This document shows, piece after piece, positions 22,840 through 34,222 of a stretch of DNA of 64,000 nt. Within the stretch, counting starts at the first letter, position 1, and each line of letters starts with the position of its first letter. The notes beneath the pieces were generated by a model that did not search any database, was not told the origin of the DNA, and worked only from the letters and a program-made list of their open reading frames with translations. Source of the DNA: Palaemon carinicauda. Its lineage: Eukaryota > Arthropoda > Malacostraca > Decapoda > Palaemonidae. Made by a program: the position numbers and the translations under genes. The stretch is from contig NC_090759.1 in NCBI RefSeq assembly GCF_036898095.1, positions 16,633,227 through 16,697,226 on the forward strand, read 5' to 3'.

Positions 22840-23025
22840 AGTGAAAGTGAGCTTCACCCCGGTGTGTGAGGGGGGGAGGGGTAGCTAGCTACCATCCCCC
22901 CCCCCCCCCGCTAACTAGCGCGGGGGTAATACACCCTCGTTAAATTCTAATGGCTCGCCATTTCAGCTACGCTAAAAGGTAAACCCAATGTAAATAGCGT
23001 GGTTTGTATTTCGGTTACGGAACAA
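22840..23025. repeat. DIRS-2 right terminal inverted repeat
   Basis: Inverse of the left arm from ttcacccc through gtagctagctac, ctaactagcgcggggg and ctaatggctcgcc to acccaatgtaaatagc. The last 43 nt are specific to the right end and recur inverted in the ICR. Confidence 0.85.
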
Positions 23026-23517
23026 ACACCATTTAAAAAAAACAAGAGGAAGAAATAAAAAATAATAAGATAGAAGTGTGCGCCCGAGTGTACCCTCAAG
23101 CAAGAGAACTCTAACCCAAGACAGTGGTAGACCATGGTACAGAAGCTATGGCACTACCCAAGACTAGAGAACAATGGTTTAATTTTGGAGTGTCCTCCTT
23201 GAAGAGCTGCTTACCATAACTAAAGAGTCTCTTCTACCCTTACCAAGAGGAAAGTACACTGAACAAATTGCAGTACAGTAATTAACCCCTTGGGTGAAAA
23301 AGTGTTTAGTATCTCATTGTTGTCAGGTGTATGAGGAAAGACGAGAATATGTACAGAATAAGCCAGACTATTCGGTGTATGTGTAGACAAAGAGAAAGTG
23401 AACCGTAACTCGAGAGAAGGATCCAATGTAGAACTGTCTGGCCAGTCAAAGGACCCTATAAATCTCTAGTGGTAGTATTTCAATGGGTGGCTGATGCCCT
23501 GGCCAACCTACTACCTA
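23026..23517 (-). mobile_element. LINE-A 5' end, continuation beyond DIRS-2
   Basis: Matches 222-690 and continues the LINE-A copy interrupted at 15245. There is no coding capacity; short frames on both strands are incidental. Confidence 0.8.
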
Positions 23518-23927
23518 AAAGGCAGGACAGGATTAGATATGAAACTACAAGAGATTATTCGAGTGCCATATGTGGATGAGATCATGGTGAGGGGTAGATA
23601 GAAATGGTATGGGTATGCTTTTTACACTCCCCAATAGAGACTGGTTAACCAAACTTTCAACTGGGCTCCACATGGCACTAGAAGAGTTTGAAGACCCAGG
23701 CCTACATGGCTGAAGACCATGAAGCGTGAAGTGGATGATGAGTGGAGATGTAATGATTTAAAAGCTCAAGATACAGACGACTAACGAAATCTAACAGAAG
23801 CCCATTGCGTCAATAGGAGTAGATGATATTGATGAGTAACTGGTGTATGTAACCTGTCAAAAATAAGGGCTAAATATTTAGATAGATATCCAAACACAAG
23901 CACACGCCTCTCCCCAGGGTACAACTA
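23518..23927 (+). mobile_element. LINE 3' end, RTE-like, split by a Tigger-like element
   Basis: On the plus strand a decayed reading gives RPRPTWLKTMKREVDDEW near 23690-23750, resembling the Arg-rich C-terminus of RTE-like LINE ORFs, then a stop-rich 3' region. The sequence resumes after the DNA transposon at 26711 (ctccctctacccaacc), where joining at the TA restores a continuous repeat. The clade call is tentative. Confidence 0.5.
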
Positions 23928-25307
23928 CAGTAGGGTCCCGAATTACACGTGTTCTAATTACGCGATTCCTCAATTACGCGATCGATAGTTTTTAAAAATT
24001 AATTATCCTGTATCTGCGAGGAGCATTCTAAATCCGCGAGTCAAGCACCGCGAAGCGTAGGAAATCTATTGTTTTCTTAATTGTATTGGGGGGGGGGTTG
24101 ATGGTTCCCCGATGTCTGAGAAGGGGGGGGGGAGAATGTGAGAGAAAGATTTCTGTTCAAACATTTTAAGACTAGTTTTGGATGAAAAATGTTAAGGTTT
24201 GCCCATCTGTTGTGTGAACTTGTCGATAGGCTACCCTAACTAACTGTCCAACACCTATATGTATAATATTCCATATTTGTACTAATTAATTTTTATACTT
24301 ACGTTGTGATTATGGTGAAAAATCCTTATTCATTAAACTTTAAATTAAAAACCATCAAAATAAAGACTATTTTATATCATGCTACTGCCAAACATGTCAC
24401 CACAACCAAACCCATTACTTTGTTTAGTACGTTCCATCGCCGATCATAACGAACTCGCTAACCAATTTTAACATCTGTCTATAGGTTAACTTTTGCGGCA
24501 AAAGATATCTTACCAGGTACTATGTAATAATAATGTTATTATTAATGTTGTTTTATTTATCCTTAGAAAATCAAAATATATGAAATATGAGCAATTTTGT
24601 TTCGTGTTGTTTTTTTTTTCCTAAAAAAAACGCCTTCTTAAAAGGAAAACGTTTTTTTTTACGTTTCATCGTCGATCATAAACGCATTTACTCCTGAAAG
24701 TGATATTGAAGAGCTTTTACTAAAGATGTTATTATAAATAAAGATTATAAATAGGTGGTAAAATATCTATAATCAAAGTGTAGCAGCATCAAGAAATGTT
24801 GGGGTTCGCCCTTTACATAAGAATGTACTGTACATTGGATTAGACAGAACGTAGAAAAAATCAATTTGGGAAAAATCGGTATTCGATATCCTCTTCATCA
24901 GCATCGTCATTCGTCAATCGGGCTTTTTATTTTTTTTATTCTCAGTCGCTAACTAGTTATCGCACTGCCAGGATCTGCACACATTCCGATAATTCACATT
25001 TGAAGGTTTTCTGGGAGAGGATGGATAGAGAAAATACCGAACTATATAAAATGTTTTTTTAACCTGTTAAGCGTCACCCACGTGATAAACCGTTCACCCC
25101 GATCTACTCGGTACCGTCTTCAACTGTATATTCCGTTCATGACTTTAATTGCCTTTTACAAGCCGTCAGTCTCGTGATGTTACTTTACTCGTATAGTAAG
25201 TATAGGATCACCACTTGGCAACACTCTCAGCATATGGGGACTGTGAATAGAAACTTATATGATGTCTGGCAACTATTTTTCTGAAGGTAGCTTGATGTTA
25301 CAAAACT

Positions 25308-25601
25308 GTGGTTTCCTATCAGTGCGCTCGGGCGTTCATGCATAAGTGGTTATTTGTTGTTCCTTTTGTAATGAAAGGTCTAAAGAGGAAGGTTATTTCT
25401 TTAGATGAAATAAATGATATTCTTGTTGTGGAATTTGATAATGATAACCTGTTTGATAATGAGAGCACTAGTTCTGAATCCTCCAGTGATGAGTATATTG
25501 AAGAAACAAAGTTTTCTTTCGATGCCGAAAGCGAAAATGACTTCTCATTACCGAATGACTGGACAACGAAATTTCACAAAACTATAAAGGGAAAGGAAAC
25601 G

Positions 25602-25690
<89 letters not shown>

Positions 25691-25691
25691 A
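25308..25691 (+). pseudogene. Acidic N-terminal ORF fragment, possibly transposase-derived
   Basis: The frame runs from an upstream ATG; a second ATG at about 25371 begins MKGLKRKVISLDEIND. An acidic Ser/Asp/Glu stretch follows (ESTSSESSSDEYIEE), then SLPNDWTTKF, before the frame runs into a (GA)n microsatellite. Acidic Ser-rich N-termini of this type occur in piggyBac-like transposases, but no catalytic part is present and the resemblance is weak. It could be a nested fragment or the remains of the host transposon's own ORF. Confidence 0.35.
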
Positions 25692-25751
25692 AGTGGATAA
25701 ATAATGTACAAATGTATGACGAACATATTTGAAAACTACAGGAAACGATAT

Positions 25752-25819
<68 letters not shown>
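25604..25819. repeat. Two (GA)n microsatellite tracts
   Basis: (GA)n at 25604-25687 and 25754-25819, separated by 66 bp. ORFs through them encode only RE dipeptides. Confidence 0.95.
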
Positions 25820-25821
<2 letters not shown>

Positions 25822-26432
25822 CCTATCCCTTTCCTTTTGTTGCTTATCCAGGCGTAAGATTTACGATTGAAGATAAAAAGAACCCATTAGAATATTCAGT
25901 ATTATGTAGCCATTTGAAATTAAATAATAGTAGTATTAATTGTTTTTTTTACTCAACCATTTAATTAATATCCCTACTTTTAACTATAATTACGAATTAT
26001 AAGCATAAAGAAATTATATTAACTTTGAAAAATTATCATTAGTGAAATGACCGCTCAGGGCAAAAAAAGCGTGATTATCGTACAGCAGCCTAGTGCACAC
26101 TTGCGCCTAGTGGCCGTGTTTACGTGTGGGAGTGTCATCATGGATATACAGTACTATACTGTAATTTTTAACTATTGCTAGATACGTACTGTATCAAACC
26201 TTGAAAACCCTTTTTTGTTTTTTGTATCTATAGGAAATAATTCTACATCATTCGGAAAATACTGAAAACAGTAAGCTATGCATAGTACAGTAGTAAATAC
26301 TACAGTCATAGAAAATTATCAAAACTTTAACAACTTTTTATTGTTTTATTTATCCATAAAAGAAATTTTGTACAGTATTTTATAAAAAAAAATCTATAAG
26401 AAGGATTTCTTACAGTATTGTTAAGATAAAAG

Positions 26433-26438
<6 letters not shown>

Positions 26439-26484
<46 letters not shown>

Positions 26485-26570
26485 TTATATATATATATAT
26501 AATATATACATACATACATACACACATACATACACACACACAGTGTATATACAGTATATATATATATAGC
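26439..26570. repeat. (TA)n / (TACA)n microsatellite
   Basis: A compound TA-rich tract with interspersed tacatacata and cacacaca. Confidence 0.95.
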
Positions 26571-26941
26571 TAGAAAGCTAGAAATGGAGTGAAAAAAAAA
26601 TTGACGGGTAGGTTGCTGTTTGCTGCCATGATGTGTTTCGGAATATACGAATTTCCAATTACACGAGGCCTTTCATCGACCAAATTCTCGCATAATTCGG
26701 GACCCTACTGTACTCCCTCTACCCAACCAAAGGGACAGGGAGAGCCAAGCATGACCAAAAGTTGAAGGAATAAGCTTTAAAAAGCAGACTAACGTGTTGA
26801 AGATACTGTATATCCATATATAACACAAAAGTTGGAATTCTGATTAGAAAAAATCAAAGAAGTGCATAAGATTACCCTCCCAGTAAATTATGAAATTAGT
26901 GTTTTTACCACATTGAAGTGAAAGTGAATGTTCAGAATTAC

Positions 26942-27089
26942 CTAGTCGCAGTTGTAAGGGTGGCAAGAGGTACTGCTGAAGTTGCTGGTCCAGGTGCTGC
27001 TGATGCTGGAGTTGGAGCTGGAGCAGTAGGTTGAGCTGGAACTGGTACTGACACTGGTGTTAGTGCTGGTGGTGCTGCTAGTGCTGACC
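26942..27089 (-). CDS. Nup62: Nup62 exon: Ala/Pro/Thr linker
   Basis: This 148-bp exon starts after the acceptor ctctttttcag and ends at GACTAG followed by GTAATT. In the frame fixed by its neighbours (2 bases, 48 codons, 2 bases) it encodes SALAAPPALTPVSVPVPAQ, then further Ala/Pro/Thr-rich sequence ending ATLTTAT. This fits the low-complexity Thr/Ala/Pro linker between FG repeats and coiled coil in p62. There is no FG motif in this exon. The call rests on splice signals and on phase agreement with the conserved exon at 9436-9652. Confidence 0.85.
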
Positions 27090-27543
27090 CTGAAAAAGAG
27101 GATAAATGAGACAAGAAAGGATGGATTCATGAAATATGAGTTATATACCTCAGTTCTGGGGCCTGTGAGGTCATTCTGTGACCAAGTGTAACTCAGAGAA
27201 AATCCTGCAGTTACCTATGGAGTAAAAGTGAAGAGAACAGAGTAAAATGGAACACATGAAGCAGGAACGAAAGTATAGAAGGATATAAAGCAAGTACTGT
27301 AGATACATTACCAGTATGCACTGTGCTTCCCACATGTACAAGAGTCAGCAATAAAATGCATCACATCCTACTGAAACGTGTATTTTAAAACTTAAGCTTG
27401 TTTTCTTCTATAACATTAATACATATATATTATAGTACAACACAGTGTTTTTTGTAGGCTAATGATTTACTGTAACAATCTAATTATTTAAACTGTTTAA
27501 TAAAGTTGAATTTTTTTCCTGAATATCCCCCGCAGAAACATAC
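27090..27543. other. Nup62 short intron (454 bp)
   Basis: AT-rich, GTATGT donor at its 5' end (27543) and a pyrimidine-rich acceptor at 27090. No repeat seen in it. Confidence 0.8.
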
Positions 27544-27681
27544 CCAGCAATGATGTAGATGATGAAGTTAGAGATGGTGCAGTCAAAGAAGTAGTAGCTG
27601 TAACATTACTAAACAAACTTTCCCCTGATGACATTGTAGGCAAGCTAGTGGATGGAGTTGGAGCTTTTGCTAATGGTTGTC
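27544..27681 (-). CDS. Nup62: Nup62 exon: Ser/Thr-rich linker
   Basis: This 138-bp exon lies between the acceptor tttctctcctag and the donor CTGG followed by GTATGT. Read in phase 1 it gives QPLAKAPTPSTSLPTMSSG, then ESLFSNVTATTSLTAPSLTSSS. It has the composition of the p62 linker and a single LF motif. Both boundaries are phase 1 and the glycine codon is restored at each splice. Confidence 0.85.
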
Positions 27682-28091
27682 CTAGGAGAGAAAAATTTCA
27701 AATTTCAATAACGATTGTTTGTTATCTAAACAAGAACAAAGACCTAATTTCAAAGAAATTTTGCTACAGGAAGAGAATTAAATAATTCCAAGTTGAAGAA
27801 CAAATATAAAAAATTTTAAGTAATTTGTATTTTTCCTAACAGTACTTACCTCGAGCTATTTTCTTAGGAGGATCTGGGATCTCCTTGATCACCGACCAAG
27901 AATTTTGCGTAGTTCCCCCTCTCTCCGCTACCTCGTAGGGGCGCTCCAGGGTGGAAGGATACTCGCCCTGGGGCGACCCCGGGTCAGCGCATGGGTCACG
28001 CTTGATAATTCGTCAGTAAGCGTATGTTTAAGTCCTCCTCGAACTCCTGTAAGATACTCGGGGCAGGATGGGAGGGCCATAACCCGAAAGT

Positions 28092-28185
28092 AGTTCGAGG
28101 TAAGTACTGTTAGGAAAAATACAAATTACTTAAAATTTGTGATTTGTTCCAACACGGAGTACTTACCTCGAACTACTTTCTTAGG
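28092..28185. repeat. DIRS-3 internal complementary region
   Basis: Left half gttaggaaaaatacaaatta is the inverse of the left end. Right half ttgttccaacacggagtact is the inverse of the right end at 34195-34222. It lies 60 bp from the inner edge of the left repeat. Confidence 0.8.
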
Positions 28186-28517
28186 AGACTTATACTTTAG
28201 GAGGAGAGAGTGGCTTACAGTTCGGTGTATACGAGACTTGCTGGGGTACACGACCTAGATAGGAGGCTAGGTCTGGAACTCCCAGGGAAAGGTAGGAGAG
28301 ATAGGGAAAGCACGCAGAAGTCTACCTTATGTACAACGCACCTTTAATTTATGATCTAGACATGATGTGCCTCAACGTCCCACTCTCACATGGAAGGACG
28401 GGGGAACAAGGATGGGGTATCGGGAAAGGAATAGAGGGTAGCAAGGAAGGGGGATAGTAAGGAGGAACCTGTGTCGCTTACAATTACTTCCCACGGGCTA
28501 CCCCGGGGCCCAACCTA

Positions 28518-29935
28518 CTAAATCTGTTGCATAGCCGAAATGACTGGTCCGATGGAGAAGGCATCCAGGGACTTTCTCGTACAGTCCTTGAGGTAATGGG
28601 CTGTAAAGGTGGACTGCCTAGCCCAAGTACCTGCCCGTAAGATCTGGCCTACTGCCATGTTGGTGTCGAAAGCCAAGGACGTGATAAGGCCCCTAATATC
28701 ATGGGGTCTCGGGGTCCCAGGCACCGTGGAGCCCTCAATCTCATACGACTTCTTTATCACCTGTCGCAGCCAGAAGGATATGGTGTTCTTCGAAACTGCC
28801 TTCTTGACCGTGCCTGTGGAAACAAACAAGCTCTTCACGGCCGGTCTGAGTTTGGCCGTCCTACTAGGGTACTTCCTGATAGTCCTTACGGGGCACAAGA
28901 GCAGGTCTTCCGGGTTGTCCGAACACGGAATAGCCGGAATGGAGAATCCCTCAAACCTGGGATCCGCAATTGCAGGGTTCTGAGTCTTTACTACGAACTC
29001 CGGCAAGATCTTGAATGTCATGTCCTTCCACCCTTTTGAGTGGGATACTTCGTAGGACAGACCGTGGAGCTCACTCACACGTTTCGCCGAGGCCAGGGCT
29101 AGCAAGAAGACGACTTTGAGGGTGAGGTCCTTGTCCAGAATATCTTTGAGTGGCTCGAACAGAGGCCGTGACAGGGCCTTGAGGACCTTATCTACATCCC
29201 ACTGGGGGACTCTCCAGGTGCGGGGGTCACAAGTCTGCTCAAAGCTCCTGATGAGCATGGAGATGTGGTGCGAGGTTCCCATGTTGATGCCCCGAGTTGG
29301 AACACCTGTCCCAGTGCTGCTCGAACTCCCTTGATGGCTGGAATGGAGACTCCTAGGTCATCCCTCAAGTGAACTAGGAAGTCTGCGATATTGTGGACCG
29401 AAGCGTCTAAGGGCCGCAGATTCTGCGAGGCACACCACTTGACAAAGGTTGCCCATTTTGCCTGGTACACAACGCATGAGGATTTCCGCAGATACCCCGA
29501 CATCCTATCCGCAGTTTTGTCCGAGAAGTCTTCCTTCCTTAAGAGGCGCTTGATAACCTCCACGCATGTAGCCTCAGCCCCTGAGGGTTTTCGTGCACCC
29601 TTCGGAAGTGAGGTTGACTTTGCAGGTCTTCTCTTGCCGGTAAGGGCCACGGAGGAAGGGTGGCTAGGTCCTGAAGATCCGCGAACCACTCCCTCTCCGG
29701 CCACCAGGGCGCCACCAAAGTCATCTCTGTGGACTTTGACTGTCTTAACCTGTTGAAAACCTGTCTGATGATCCCGAAGGGGGGAAAGGCGTAGACATCG
29801 AGGTTGTCCCATGAGTGTTGGAAGGCGTCCTCGAAGGCTGCTGTCGGATCTGGTACCGGGGAGCTTTGCGTTGAGCCTTGTGGCGAACATGTCCATCACT
29901 GGGGAGCCCCAACGACGGAGGATTTCCTGTGCCAC
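28518..29935 (-). pseudogene. DIRS-3 tyrosine recombinase (one frameshift)
   Basis: The upstream frame (29935-29192) has the N-terminal core-binding part, with YQAKWATFVKWC and the LSGYLRKSS motif. The downstream frame (29282-28518, 254 codons) has the catalytic part: LALASAKRVSELHGL with the first Arg, HDIRGLITSLA giving the HxxR motif, GTWARQSTFTAHYL with the late His/Trp position and the likely Tyr nucleophile. It then ends normally. The two frames overlap by about 90 bp, so only one frameshift separates them. It is the best-preserved recombinase in the window by catalytic residues. The enzyme class would integrate circular cDNA. Confidence 0.85.
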
Positions 29936-31330
29936 TTAGGAGTGAAGGGACCATTCCGAACCCACTACTTGGCCTGTCCTGCTTAGTCCGTCCGCCAGGA
30001 CGTTCCTTTTTCCGGGAATGAATCTGGCCGTGAGTGGAATGTTGTTCATTTCGGCCCATTCTAAAACCTGAGCCGTGAGGTCGCACAACACCCTTGACCT
30101 TAATCCTCCCTGCTTCTTAATGTACACTACTACCGTGGCGTTGTCGCACATGAGAGCTACCGAGTTCCCCCGGAGGAGGCAAGCGAAACTTACCAGCGCT
30201 CTCTGTACGGCCATGAGCTCCAGAAGATTGATGTGCCGGGCCTTTTCCTCCACTGACCATTTCCCCTCCGCTGTTTCCTCGAGGAGATGAGCTCCCCACC
30301 CCTCCTTCGATGCATCCGTGAAGAGCAGCATCTCCGGAGGAGGGGAGCCGAACGGAATTCCCTTCGACATATGTCTCCTGTCGGACCACCAGAGGAGAGC
30401 ACCCTTGGAGGAAGGGGACATCGGAACTACCTTTCAGGTTCCATTGGAACGGTCTGAGTTTGAGCCTGCCCTCTGGAACCAACTTCTCCAACGAGACCAG
30501 GTGACCCACCAACTTCTGCCAATCCTTGGCCTTCCTCGGAGTGCTCACTAGGAACGGTTGAATCACCTGGTCCAGGTTGTCTAGCCTCTCCTAGGAGGGG
30601 AAGGCTCTCGTCAGCTGGGAATCTAACACCATCCCCAGATACGTCATCCTGGTGGTGGGGACTAGCTGCGATTTCTCGAGATTGATTGTGATCCCGAACT
30701 CTGCAGAAATTCACTAGACAAGCTCCTTGATCCTTTAAGTCTGCCTCTGCCTCTGAGGCTGAAAGCAGCAACCAATCGTCGAGGTATCTGATCAGCCTGA
30801 TGCCCTGCTTGTGTGCTCAGACTGAGACCAGGGCGAAGACTCTCGTGAAAACTTGAGGGGCTTTGACAGACTGAAGCAGAAGGTCCTGAACTGAAGGGTC
30901 TAGGAGCCCCACCTTACTCTGAGGAACTTCCTGCTGGAGGGGTGAACGGGAATCTGAAAGTAGGCATCCTTGAGATCCAGGGACATCATGAAATCCCCTT
31001 TTCTCAAGGCTGCCATCACTGACTTTGGAGTGTCCATCTTGAAGGAGGTCTTTCTGATGAACTTCTTCAACGCCGAAAGGTCGATTACTGGTCTCCAACT
31101 TCCAGTTGCCTTCTCCACCAGGAAGAGCCTACTGTAGAAGCCTGGTGACGGCTCGTGAACGGGCTGCAGGGCTCCTTTGCTCAGCATAGCCTCCACTTCT
31201 GCTTGCAGGGCTGTCTTCCTCTCTGAGTCCTTGGGAGCCAACTACTCCGCTCGATGTTCGGGGATCAACGGAGGCGGCTCTGACAGGAAGGGGATCCTGT
31301 GCCCCTCCCTGAGAACGGTCACCGTCCATC
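29936..31330 (-). pseudogene. DIRS-3 reverse transcriptase / RNase H, frameshifted
   Basis: Frame 31241-30900 has LFLVEKATGSWRPVIDLSAL and SLDLKDAYFQIPVHPSS, the RT fingers and first catalytic block. Intermediate frames (31098-30817, 30771-30427) are shifted and the YLDD box is not readable in one frame. Frame 30421-29936 has the RNase H domain: MLLFTDASKEGWGAHL, INLLELMAV and CDNATVVVYIKKQGG, with Asp, Glu, Asp in place, then RFIPGKRNVLADGLSR. RNase H degrades the RNA strand of the RNA-DNA hybrid. Confidence 0.85.
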
Positions 31331-31399
31331 GGTCTGCCCTATTGTCCCACCATGCTTGACAATAATGTTTGAGGCATCCCCCCACCTGGGGCGTGGGAA

Positions 31400-33970
31400 G
31401 GTGTAGGGACCTCTCTCCCTATCTCCTTCTGGGGAGGCGGTTGGACCGGCCCCTCCTTGACCCTGCGTATTTGGGTCTAAAGGAGGCTTGAGGTTGAGCA
31501 CCACTCCTCCTGGAGGGCTGAGGAAATTGGTGCCATGAGGAGGCGGAAGCCTCCTGCCTAGCCGGAGGCGTAGGCGGGTAGGCCCCGTCTGTAGCAGGTC
31601 TCCTCACAGGGGGTCGCCTTGGTAACTGCTACCTGGGCTCGGACGAAACCTTCATTTTGCCGACTCTTTCCACCGTCTCTGCCACCGTTTGAAGGGGGAA
31701 CATCGTTTCACCCCAGACGGGAGAGTTCCTCAGAAACTTCGCTTCTCGCTCGGGGAGTCTACGGGGTAATCTATTCAGAATAGTGTCCCTTCTCCTCAGG
31801 ACCCAGTTGGCCGTTTAGGTCAGGGACTGGAAAGTAAGGAATTTCATCGCTTTACCCCCCCGAGCGGATCAATTCCTGTAGAAGAGCCTGGTTGTCCGGA
31901 ACCAACAGGTCATGCGAGAGTTGGAAACCTGCCAACGTACAGGCCCACCAGTCCAGCCAAGAGGTGACGTTGACGATGTCCTCCATCATGGCGGTCTCCA
32001 CTTGTCAGACCACCGGAGTGTTCAGGCTACGCTCGTCCGTGTTGCCCTGGTTCAGGGTAGCGACCGCTTCCTCCAACGTGCGGGGCCCTGAATGACGACC
32101 GTCAGGCGCATAGAATTTCTTCTGGGTCTTGAGAACCGGTAGGAGTTTGAAGGAACCCTGTGCCCTCAGCGAATTCTTCGGGCCTGACACATAACGGTCC
32201 ACACGTTCCATTCCCAGGGCAACATCGGGTGCTAACGGCAGGGTTAGAGATGGTTTCTGCTGGACAGGATTGTCAACCATCCTGCCCAGACCGGAGAGCT
32301 AAGCTCATTCAGCTGCTGGTTGAGGCTCGTCCAACCTATGGTGACGTTAGATGAGCCCAAGCACCTTCCGATAGGACGAGACCTCGTCCGCAGAGCACTC
32401 ACCTGAGTCAAACAGCTCGTCCACTATTTGTACCTCCGCGTCGGAAGCTTCCTCGAACGCGGAGGGATCCGTGGGCACGGAGGCCTCCCTCCCCTCCTGG
32501 TTGGGTGATGAAGCGGCTGTATCTGTCATGGGTAGAGCCACCAGAGCGGAAGTAGCCGTCATGGGTCTACCCCCTCCCGGGGCCCCCCGGATGACGTTAG
32601 TCGATGGTCGCGGCAGCGGCGTATCCCGAAACTTGGCTGGGGCCGCTGCCACGAAAGATCCTAGGGCTGAGCCGCTGGGTCTAACCAGCGGGAGTTCCCT
32701 ACACACGGGCGGAGCTGCCGACTTACTAGGCCGGGATAACAGAGAGTGTGCCAACGGCTGCACCCGACGAGGAGGCGGAGCCGAAGATACACTGTGCAGA
32801 GAAACGGGAGCGGATCCAGCAGCCACCGAGGCAGGCACTGGAGCGGCAACCGACGTGCTGGATTCCTGACGGTGTCGGACGACGGTAATATACCGCTTCC
32901 TCGATGACGACTTCCTTCTGTACTTCCTCCTCGAGGACCTCGTCCTCTTCTTGGACGGGCTGGAGTGTGGGCTCGATCTTCTCCTCCTGGAATCCCGAGC
33001 ACCGGGACTGTCCGAGGAATAGGAATCGTAGGAGTACTCGTCCGAAGAATACGAGGAGGCTGATTTGTCCGTTTCTATTAAAAGCCTCCTGGGGGTTCTT
33101 GGTCTGGAACTCAGGGTCGCGGGCTCCATGAAGTCCGGCGGAAGCGTGGCTGATGGCACCGGGGGTGAGCGGATGCTGGGTCAAGCGGCGAATCACCCTT
33201 CGATTTCCTCCTCCTGCCTCATGGGGGACCTGAAGATTGTCCTAGGAGCCGTCCATACGATGGAGTCGGGGTCCGAAGAGCACGTGGGCCCCCTTTCTTT
33301 GTTTTGACCACCCCCCGGAACCCGCTGAACCTGAAAAACACTGCTGGGGCGTGGGAGTGGGCACTGATTCACCCCCCCCCCACCGGGTCTTCACTTAAGA
33401 CGGGTCCTGCGGGCACCAGGCCTTCGCCTATCACACACAATCCCGCCACACTAGCAGACCCCCACTTGTCTGCGCAGGCCCTTTCTCCACGGAATCCCCG
33501 ACATCAGACTCATGGAGAACGGCAATGGGCCGTTTCCCCAAAACGGACTTACCTCGTCCCCTACTCTGGGTAGGGGAAGGTGAAGGAGAACCCCTCTCTG
33601 ACTGGGCCGAGGGCAACGTTAGCGGTGAAGAAAGGCCCGACTTCTTCGGGGACCTCTTGGAAGCCTTCTTTTTCTTCCTCCCGAACAGAGTCCATTTAAG
33701 CTCCGGCCAAGACTCGCATTCAGGACACGTGGAGGTCGAGGAACACTTATTCCCCCGACACGAGGAGCACAAGGTGTGCGGATCGACCTCGGGCCTCGAG
33801 AGCCATGCTCCGCAAGACTTAGCAGCTTGGGGCCCGGGACAGCGACGCTGAGATTCCATGGTAAAAGCGAACACGCAAACGACACAAGAACACAAGGGGA
33901 AGGTGAGAAACACAACGGAAACACGTGGGACAAGGTAAGGAGAACACAAGGAACACGTGGGACCCATGGT
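31400..33970 (-). pseudogene. DIRS-3 ORF1 (gag-like) with cysteine-histidine motif
   Basis: The N-terminal frame (33967-33431) contains CPGPQAAKSCGAWLSR, then a Cys/His cluster spaced C-x11-H-x2-C-x2-C-x4-C-x5-C-x2-C-x2-W, then a Lys-rich tract. The same spacing occurs in DIRS-4. Frame 33159-32347 (270 codons) is rich in Ser, Arg and Pro (SKKRTRSSRRKYRRKSSSRK) and ends acidic. Frame 31607-31319 is a degraded C-terminal end. The role is presumed nucleic-acid binding and structural. There are several frame breaks. Confidence 0.7.
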
Positions 33971-34009
33971 GATCGGACGGGATAAGTGAAAGAGAGCGGC
34001 GAGATGTAA

Positions 34010-34222
34010 TCTACGCCACGATCAGACGTTTACTGACGAGTTATCAAGCGCAACCCACGCGCTGACCCGGGGTCGCCCCAGGGCGAGTATCCTTCCACCC
34101 CGGAGCGCCCCTACAAGGTAGAGCAGAGAGGGGGAACTAAACAAAATTCTTGGTTGGTGATTAAGGAGATCCCAGATCCTCCTAAGAAAGTAGTTCGAGG
34201 TAAGTACTTCGTGTTGGAACAA
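34010..34222. repeat. DIRS-3 right terminal inverted repeat
   Basis: Inverse of 27840-28030, including gcgctgacccggggtcgcc, ggagcgcccctac and agtagttcgaggtaagtac. Confidence 0.85.

Larger units (their letters stand above)
15246..23025 (-). mobile_element. DIRS-2: full-length DIRS-type retrotransposon
   Basis: It begins with atgacaaattcgaag at 15246 and ends with ggttacggaacaa at 23025 (7,780 bp). The arms 15304-15460 and about 22840-22982 are inverted copies of each other. The outermost 58 nt of the left and 43 nt of the right are both repeated in inverted form in an internal complementary region at 15500-15600. That arrangement is diagnostic for DIRS1-like elements. The coding order on the minus strand is ORF1, RT/RNase H, recombinase, all broken. 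The element is notably GC-rich at 19800-21300 and carries a 5S rRNA-like insertion. It sits in LINE-A without target duplication. Confidence 0.92.
23928..26710. mobile_element. pogo/Tigger-like DNA transposon with TA duplication
   Basis: Starts CAGTAGGGTCCCGAATTA at 23928 and ends with the inverse TAATTCGGGACCCTACTG at 26710, flanked by TA on both sides (23926-23927 and 26711-26712). TA targets and CAGT...ACTG ends are typical of the pogo/Tigger branch of Tc1/mariner. No DDE transposase can be read. The element carries two (GA)n tracts and a TA-rich tract. Its interior at 24250-24590 is similar to 56210-56530, showing a second copy in the window. Confidence 0.8.
27806..34222 (-). mobile_element. 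DIRS-3: DIRS-type retrotransposon, divergent subfamily
   Basis: The terminal inverted repeats are about 27806-28030 (ctacctcgtaggggcgctcc, ggcgaccccgggtcagcgc) and 34010-34222. An internal complementary region at 28092-28185 joins the inverse of both ends. Terminal sequences differ from the other DIRS copies (ending cgtgttggaacaa), so it is a separate subfamily, with the same minus-strand order: ORF1, RT/RNase H, recombinase. It is 6.4 kb with only a few frame breaks. Confidence 0.9.

Noticed and set aside
25604..25964. ORFs with Arg-Glu repeats
   Set aside because: Microsatellite translation; the same applies to SL-repeat ORFs at 57000-57224, 59179-59747 and YI-repeat ORFs at 62939-63393.
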